DNA from: Acidobacterium sp.
Lineage (GTDB): Bacteria; Acidobacteriota; Terriglobia; Terriglobales; Acidobacteriaceae
Assembly: GCA_003152595.1 (NCBI GenBank)
Contig: PMAM01000270.1
Location: 16,574-34,204 of the forward strand
Direction: 5' to 3'
Length of the DNA: 17,631 bases
Made by a program: the position numbers and the translations under genes. Position 1 is the first letter of the stretch; the number at the start of each line of letters is the position of its first letter. The notes under the pieces were generated by a model. That model saw only the letters and a list, made by a program, of their open reading frames with translations. It was not told the DNA's origin and did not search any database. Positions 13,947 through 17,631 of the stretch are shown here, one piece after another.

Positions 13947-13977
13947 CACCGCTTTCCCGGTTCGCGGTGCTGAGTTT
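13947..13977 (+). terminator. Terminator-like hairpin with TTTT
   Basis: CACCGC (13947-13952) pairs with GCGGTG (13964-13969) and is followed by CTGAG and TTTTCT. It is oriented to stop transcription coming from citrate synthase, about 290 nt past its stop codon. The stem is short and the T-run is offset by 5 nt. Confidence 0.35.
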
Positions 13978-13992
13978 TCTGCCACAAAAGCG

Positions 13993-14051
13993 AAAGCTCT
14001 GTTCGCGCCGGCGGTAAATCCGGGTGGACAGAGCTTTCCCTGCTTTCAGGG
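13993..14051. terminator. Bidirectional terminator candidate: 10-bp inverted repeat plus 5-bp hairpin
   Basis: AAAGCTCTGT (13993-14002) and ACAGAGCTTT (14028-14037) are perfect inverted arms around a GC-rich 25-nt loop. They are followed directly by CCCTG-CTTT-CAGGG (14038-14051). A-rich and T-rich outer ends on both sides suit termination from either direction, which is what two convergent genes need. Confidence 0.45.
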
Positions 14052-14119
14052 TAGGCGGGAACGGGCTTGGGGGCAAGAGAAATGAGAGGCCCGAACGGTA
14101 CGAAGGTCATTGGGCGCAG

Positions 14120-14161
14120 GCTCTTAGCCGCTAGCTCTTAGCCGCTGGCTTTTAGCCGTTA
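14120..14161. repeat. Three-copy 14-bp tandem repeat
   Basis: GCTCTTAGCCGCTA, GCTCTTAGCCGCTG and GCTTTTAGCCGTTA are directly adjacent, ending 16 nt before the stop codon of the minus-strand PagL-like gene. Copies 2 and 3 differ from copy 1 at one and two positions. The repeat could vary in number by slippage. Confidence 0.8.
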
Positions 14162-14177
14162 GCAGGAAGCAGGAAAG

Positions 14178-15038
14178 CTAATGGACGCTGTGCCGTTTCT
14201 GTTTCCCAATCCGCATGTTGAATCCCACGAACGGGCCCCAGACGTTGATGCCGAAATCCTCGTACCTGGGCTGCGACAGATAGGCGTTGGAGACGTGCAT
14301 ATATTCCGCGCCGGCTTCGAGGCTGGTCCGCGGACTGAAGTTATAACGCGCCCCGCTGCCCAGCATCAGCGTAAAGGTCATGTTCTGACCCTGGGCGTAG
14401 AGCACTCCATCGGGGCCCTTCGCATTGATGTCCCCGATGCCACCCCGCATATCGAAAAACGGAGCGATCCGCGATCGCGGGGGCACAAAGTTGCGTCGAA
14501 TTCCATAATCGAAGGCGAAATACCGGGTTTCGGCTCCGCGCGGAATCGCGGTGTACGACCCGCTGAAGGTGAAATCCCAGTTTCCGCGAAAAATCCACGC
14601 GTGATCGATCCCGTCCACATGCCAGCGCAGGGACGCGATGTTGGGCACCATCGTGTAATGCAGCGGCCACGTTGTGTACGGACTGTTGACGACAAAATCG
14701 AATACAAACGGAATATTGATGGGAAGCCAGCCGGTTTCGAGCGAGAACTCCAGTTTGTTCCGGTAGTAAATCTCACGATTGAAATCGGGCCGTTTGACGT
14801 GCAGCGGAACCGTGACCCCAGCGTCCGACGCTGTGGTGTCCGAGCTCGAGGGAGTCGCGTCGCTGCTCGGCGCATCCCCCAGTGCCAGGGCCCATCCATC
14901 GAGTTCTTCCGCCGGAAGGGCCGGGTCTGCTGCGCAGACTGCTGACCTTGTCCCCTGCCCAGGGAACACCATCTGCGCGAAGAGAGACGCGCCCGCGACG
15001 TTCGATACAAGCACAATGGCGATCAGCGAGACACGCAT
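14178..15038 (-). CDS. PagL-like lipid A 3-O-deacylase / acyloxyacyl hydrolase family outer-membrane protein
   Basis: PagL-type enzymes are outer-membrane barrels that remove the 3-O-linked acyl chain of lipid A. The 286-residue precursor starts with a signal peptide (MRVSLIAIVLVSNVAGASLFA). A Ser/Thr/Asp-rich linker and a barrel of aromatic strands follow (LEFSLETGWLPINIPF, WDFTFSGSYTAI, YFAFDYGIRRNF). Near the C-terminus is EYMHVSNAYLSQPRYEDFGIN. HVSN matches the His-x-Ser-Asn active site of the family (His248, Ser250); Glu260 may be the third residue, though its spacing from Ser (10) is shorter than the 12 I recall for Pseudomonas PagL. It is longer than PagL itself (about 150 mature residues), so it belongs to the larger acyloxyacyl hydrolase group. 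The ATG at 15038 is chosen because the longer frame puts 57 residues of non-signal sequence before the signal peptide. Confidence 0.7.
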   Translation of the reverse strand: MRVSLIAIVLVSNVAGASLFAQMVFPGQGTRSAVCAADPALPAEELDGWALALGDAPSSDATPSSSDTTASDAGVTVPLHVKRPDFNREIYYRNKLEFSLETGWLPINIPFVFDFVVNSPYTTWPLHYTMVPNIASLRWHVDGIDHAWIFRGNWDFTFSGSYTAIPRGAETRYFAFDYGIRRNFVPPRSRIAPFFDMRGGIGDINAKGPDGVLYAQGQNMTFTLMLGSGARYNFSPRTSLEAGAEYMHVSNAYLSQPRYEDFGINVWGPFVGFNMRIGKQKRHSVH

Positions 15039-15223
15039 AGCAGCAAGAGCCGACGGTGGGTCTCGTATCCAGCCGCAGCGAACGGCGCTCGGAGCTCTCG
15101 GTGGCTCCTCTGCGAACACGTTAGTTTTCGGACCGGGAGAACTTGCACGGAAGTGTAAAGGACCAGCGGCGCTCTGACAAGGCAAGAAAACAGGCCGCAC
15201 TGGGGACACGGAAGAGCCGGAGG

Positions 15224-15240
15224 TTCTGAATCTCTCAGAA
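15224..15240 (-). terminator. Small hairpin just after the DUF1579 gene
   Basis: TTCTGA and TCAGAA form a 6-bp stem with a 5-nt loop, two bases beyond the stop codon on the minus strand. No T-run follows. It may be a weak terminator or a 3'-end stabiliser. Confidence 0.25.
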
Positions 15241-15242
15241 AC

Positions 15243-15803
15243 TCAATGGAGCTGCTTCCGCGTCATCCGCAGTTCGATCATCATCCGCTCGTTTCCCTTG
15301 TCGTCGATGAGGAAATGGCGATGGACGAGGACGCGGCCGTCGTCTTCAAGGTGCGCGCGCGCGACGGTTTTGCGCCCGGGACGATCGGGATCGAGGGGTG
15401 TGGCCCACAGGATGATGTTCTGGCCGTCGAAAGTGCCGTCGCTCTGGCGAATGGACATTGTGGTCTGCCGCGAGTCGAACCACACGGTGGTGAAGCGATT
15501 CGTTTTGGAGTCGAAGCCGGAGATTCCTGTGCCGGTACTCTTCGTCCCGTCGGAATTGACGAAGGTAAAGTCGGACACGAGAAACTTGCCGTCCTGGACC
15601 ATGTACTGCTTACACTCGCCTTTCGTTACGATGGGCTTTCCGTTCATGGGGAAAAAGCTCTTCACGACGTCCCAGTCGCCCACGAACTGCGCGAGCAGCT
15701 TCTGACCGGCACCCGGCGCGTTGGGCGGCTCGTATTGATTGTGGGTTTGTTGCGCGACTGCCACAGTGGCAAAGAGTAAGGCGGCGACGATCCATTTCCT
15801 CAT
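15243..15803 (-). CDS. Secreted DUF1579 family protein
   Basis: This is a 186-residue exported protein of unknown function. It has a signal peptide (MRKWIVAALLFATVAVA, cleavage before QQ). A single DUF1579-like domain follows, with family features LLAQFVGDWDVVKSFF, KGECKQYMVQDGKFLVSDF, GTGISGFDSKTNRFTTVWFDS and HLEDDGRVLVHRHF. The fold is expected to be a lipocalin-like beta-barrel; no catalytic residues are known to me. ATG at 15803 is used because the longer frame adds a 72-residue Cys/Arg/Pro-rich segment with no homology that overlaps the glycosyltransferase gene. No ribosome site is evident. It is 122 nt downstream of the glycosyltransferase gene on the same strand, and may share its transcript. 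Secreted DUF1579 proteins are frequent in Acidobacteriota, one reason for the taxonomic guess. Confidence 0.8.
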   Translation of the reverse strand: MRKWIVAALLFATVAVAQQTHNQYEPPNAPGAGQKLLAQFVGDWDVVKSFFPMNGKPIVTKGECKQYMVQDGKFLVSDFTFVNSDGTKSTGTGISGFDSKTNRFTTVWFDSRQTTMSIRQSDGTFDGQNIILWATPLDPDRPGRKTVARAHLEDDGRVLVHRHFLIDDKGNERMMIELRMTRKQLH

Positions 15804-15925
15804 GGCGCGTGATGATATGCGAAAATCGCCGGTATTGCACGCCAGCGTGATCGGCCGTAAGGAGGGCGATGACGGCCAGCAGGGGCATGAAGATGAAGCC
15901 GCTCCCGGATGAAAGAAGGCGGTTC

Positions 15926-17167
15926 TCAGCCCTGAGCGACAAGGAACTGTTCGATTCGTTGGGCAGCGGCCTGGGCACCGCCGAAGTGGCGCATGGTCTC
16001 GGCAACGCGCCCCGCGCAACGACGATAGGAGGGATCGTTGAGTACGCGCTTGACCTTCGCCGCGAACTCGGCTCCATCCACGCGCTTCTCGCCGTCCACG
16101 CCGTTCACCGGCATTACCACTTCGCCCGCGCCGAGCGATGCCAGCCGTCGCGCATTGCTCTCACGCTCCGAAATCGTGGGGACGATCACGGCCGGCGTTC
16201 CAGCCTTTAAGGTTGTCATCACCGAGCTATGGCCGCCGTGAAAGACGACGAGGTCGCAGCGCTCCGCCATCAGCGGACCGGGCACGTATGCGGCATGACG
16301 AAAGTTCCCGGGCAACGCGCCAAACTCCCCGGGCAATTCCTGATAGCCGGTTGTGAGGACGACATTCACCGGTGCATCGGCGAGCGCCTCAATGGCGGCG
16401 CGAATGACGACGATTGAATCGATCGGCGTGGCCACAGGCGCGTATCGCGGGTTCCCTGAATACACCCAGACAAGTGGCTGTTCGCGGCCGATGTCATCGA
16501 CCCAGGCAGGCAGCACTGCATTGCCGCGCTGAAAGACGATCGGCCCGAGGTAGGTGACATTGGCATGACCGTCTACCGGGTCCGTTTCCGGCGTGCCGAC
16601 AATCAGCGAAAGATCGCCCGCCATCACGTCGATGCAGCGGTCGAGCGGCGCGAGCCCATATTCTGAGACGACCTTGTTGATGAACATTGTGCCGCTGGCG
16701 AGTCCCGCGGGGCGCTCTGGTTCCCACCATTTGAAGCCGCGGCTGGCAGGATGAAAGTTGCCCTGCAGCACTGTCGCCAGCGGCACCTTCAGGATGCGGG
16801 CCGCGAGACATCCCAGCGGGTCAAACGAATCCACCACCATATCGGGGGCATAATCACGGATCAGGTCGAGATAGACGGGAAGCGCCTCGCGCACGTACTC
16901 CTCGCTTGTATAAACGCCACCAAAAAAGTGCTCGACGTCCCACGCGTCGCTGAGCTGCATGAGGTCGAACGCGGGAGGCGGCATCGGGCGCGCCGGCACA
17001 GGCAAGCTCGGCAGCCCCGCCTCGGCAATGAGTTTCCCGGGCGCGGGCGCGGGATTGAACACCGCTACCTCATGGCCGCGATCAGCCAGTGCGCGCGCAA
17101 TGGGGACCATGCGGGTGGGCAGGCCAAGGTCATTTGCCGGAAGCATGGTGATGAGAAATCTGGCCAT
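15926..17167 (-). CDS. GT1-family (UGT/MGT-like) glycosyltransferase
   Basis: This is a GT-B fold enzyme that would transfer a sugar from a nucleotide sugar to a small lipophilic acceptor. The 413-residue product starts MARFLITMLPANDLGLPTRM, with the N-terminal domain strand and helix (ARALADRGHEVAVFNPA). The C-terminal donor-binding domain contains the UGT signature: YVPGPLMAERCDLVVFHGG, HSSVMTTLKAGTPAVIVP (His310 and His313), then SERESNARRLASLGAG. The usual Asp-Gln pair four residues before Asn-Ala, which contacts the sugar, is Glu334-Arg335 here. An unusual donor or an altered activity is possible. GGAGGA 5 nt before the ATG at 17167 sets the start; the upstream ATG at 17200 lacks one. 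There are no natural-product genes nearby, so the acceptor is unknown. I see no membrane segments and expect a cytoplasmic enzyme. Confidence 0.85.
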   Translation of the reverse strand: MARFLITMLPANDLGLPTRMVPIARALADRGHEVAVFNPAPAPGKLIAEAGLPSLPVPARPMPPPAFDLMQLSDAWDVEHFFGGVYTSEEYVREALPVYLDLIRDYAPDMVVDSFDPLGCLAARILKVPLATVLQGNFHPASRGFKWWEPERPAGLASGTMFINKVVSEYGLAPLDRCIDVMAGDLSLIVGTPETDPVDGHANVTYLGPIVFQRGNAVLPAWVDDIGREQPLVWVYSGNPRYAPVATPIDSIVVIRAAIEALADAPVNVVLTTGYQELPGEFGALPGNFRHAAYVPGPLMAERCDLVVFHGGHSSVMTTLKAGTPAVIVPTISERESNARRLASLGAGEVVMPVNGVDGEKRVDGAEFAAKVKRVLNDPSYRRCAGRVAETMRHFGGAQAAAQRIEQFLVAQG

Positions 17168-17493
17168 TCGGTCCTCCGCGGATCGTTGTTCCGATGGCAT
17201 GCGCCTGCCGAACTCGCGCTGCTGCCTGAAAGGTGCCGGGAATGAGATTGAGCAAACTTAACGGCTGCAAAAGATGCAGTCAAGCAAGATGGGGTGCGCA
17301 AAGGAGGAGACGGCGCGGTCTTTGGGGCAACCGCAACGCGGCGGACTTTAGAAGGGGCCTCAACTTCAGGGTCGCGGCTTCGAGCGAGCGCCCTGCGAGC
17401 GGCTTCGATGGCGAGACGCACTCGACCCACGGCGCTTGCGGGCGTCCAGGAAACCCGTTCCGGCGCTAAACTGGTGGCTCAAGGAGACCCCGG
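17168..17493. other. 326-nt divergent spacer
   Basis: The spacer lies between the minus-strand glycosyltransferase gene and the plus-strand partial gene. It should carry both promoters, but I see no convincing -35/-10 pair, strong hairpin or repeat. The open frames within it are Arg/Ala/Ser-rich and look like GC-driven noise. Confidence 0.5.
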
Positions 17494-17631
17494 ATGAGCA
17501 CCGCTTCCCCGCAGAACGAAACCCAGAGCCAGGCACCGCTTCGCGACCTCGAGCAGTGGGATGAATTTCTCGAAGGCCGGTACAAGGAAGGCAAGTCGAA
17601 AGAAGAATTCCGGCAATACGACGCCAAGGCT
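17494..17631 (+). CDS. N-terminus of a possible inositol oxygenase-like protein (partial)
   Basis: Forty-six codons are visible before the window ends. AAGGAG lies 8 nt before the ATG, a good ribosome site, and the frame stays open to the edge. After a polar N-terminus the sequence reads LRDLEQWDEFLEGRY (16-30), then KEGKSKEEFRQYDAKA (31-46). The EEFR-x-Y segment preceding a charged stretch resembles the opening of bacterial myo-inositol oxygenase proteins, whose metal-binding His/Asp residues would lie beyond the window. That assignment rests on memory of a short segment and is tentative; that this is a real gene start is much surer. Confidence 0.5.
   Translation, partial: MSTASPQNETQSQAPLRDLEQWDEFLEGRYKEGKSKEEFRQYDAKA

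Larger units (their letters stand above)
13662..14177. other. 516-nt hairpin- and repeat-rich spacer without genes
   Basis: The spacer lies between the convergent citrate synthase and PagL-like genes. It contains two copies of a 75-76-nt structured repeat, a 7-nt and a 14-nt tandem repeat, and at least three further hairpins, all listed separately. No credible coding frame is present. Confidence 0.8.

Noticed and set aside
15610..16077. Minus-strand frame spanning the gap between the DUF1579 and glycosyltransferase genes
   Set aside because: It overlaps both genes out of frame and shows no signal peptide or domain.

Overview
The window reads as chromosomal DNA of a GC-rich, Gram-negative-type bacterium. 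It is most probably a member of the Acidobacteriota (Solibacter/Bryobacter-like). This is an inference from the outer-membrane export genes, the XrtA-style exopolysaccharide gene order, a secreted DUF1579 protein, a choice-of-anchor-D lipoprotein and the style of the intergenic repeats. No rRNA or tRNA is present to fix the taxonomy. There are 15 genes I consider real, two of them cut by the window edges, plus one doubtful small ORF.

Left half (1-8078, all on the minus strand, so read right to left): an exopolysaccharide export locus. It begins with a PilZ-domain protein (8078-7674). Next comes a structured 170-nt leader and a NusG/RfaH/UpxY-type antiterminator (7503-6862). These are followed by a Wza-like export protein, a beta-barrel outer-membrane protein with a short collagen-like tract, a Wzz/GumC-type polysaccharide co-polymerase, an ExeA-like AAA ATPase and a BY-type tyrosine kinase. 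After a 195-nt structured gap comes a polyprenyl-phosphate sugar transferase that runs off the left edge. The transferase's N-terminal region resembles a degenerate GGDEF domain. The set spans initiation (sugar transferase), chain-length control (Wzz with kinase), export (Wza-like plus barrel) and regulation (PilZ, NusG-like). The ATPase/kinase/Wzz/export/barrel combination is typical of exosortase A (XrtA/PEP-CTERM) loci, so more EPS genes, possibly an exosortase, are expected beyond position 1.

Middle (8344-10702, minus strand): an orphan NarL/FixJ-type response regulator and a secreted lipoprotein with two choice-of-anchor-D repeats and a C-terminal fibronectin-III domain. A possible 62-residue ORF lies between them. 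Between the response regulator and PilZ is a 265-nt spacer with a terminator-like palindrome and a nested dyad, the best candidate control region for the EPS operon.

Right half (11245-17631): mostly housekeeping and envelope genes as separate units. These are a ThiO-like FAD amine oxidase (+), a citrate synthase (+) preceded by two mutually exclusive hairpins, a hairpin- and repeat-rich spacer (13662-14177), a PagL-like lipid A deacylase (-), a secreted DUF1579 protein (-), a GT1-family glycosyltransferase (-), and the first 46 codons of a gene (+) that may be an inositol oxygenase.

I did not find a clearly new multi-gene system. The most interesting leads are the regulatory layout of the EPS operon (PilZ, alternative-fold leader, dedicated NusG paralogue), the GGDEF-like/sugar-transferase fusion, the switch-like citrate synthase leader, and the two-copy structured repeat after the citrate synthase gene.
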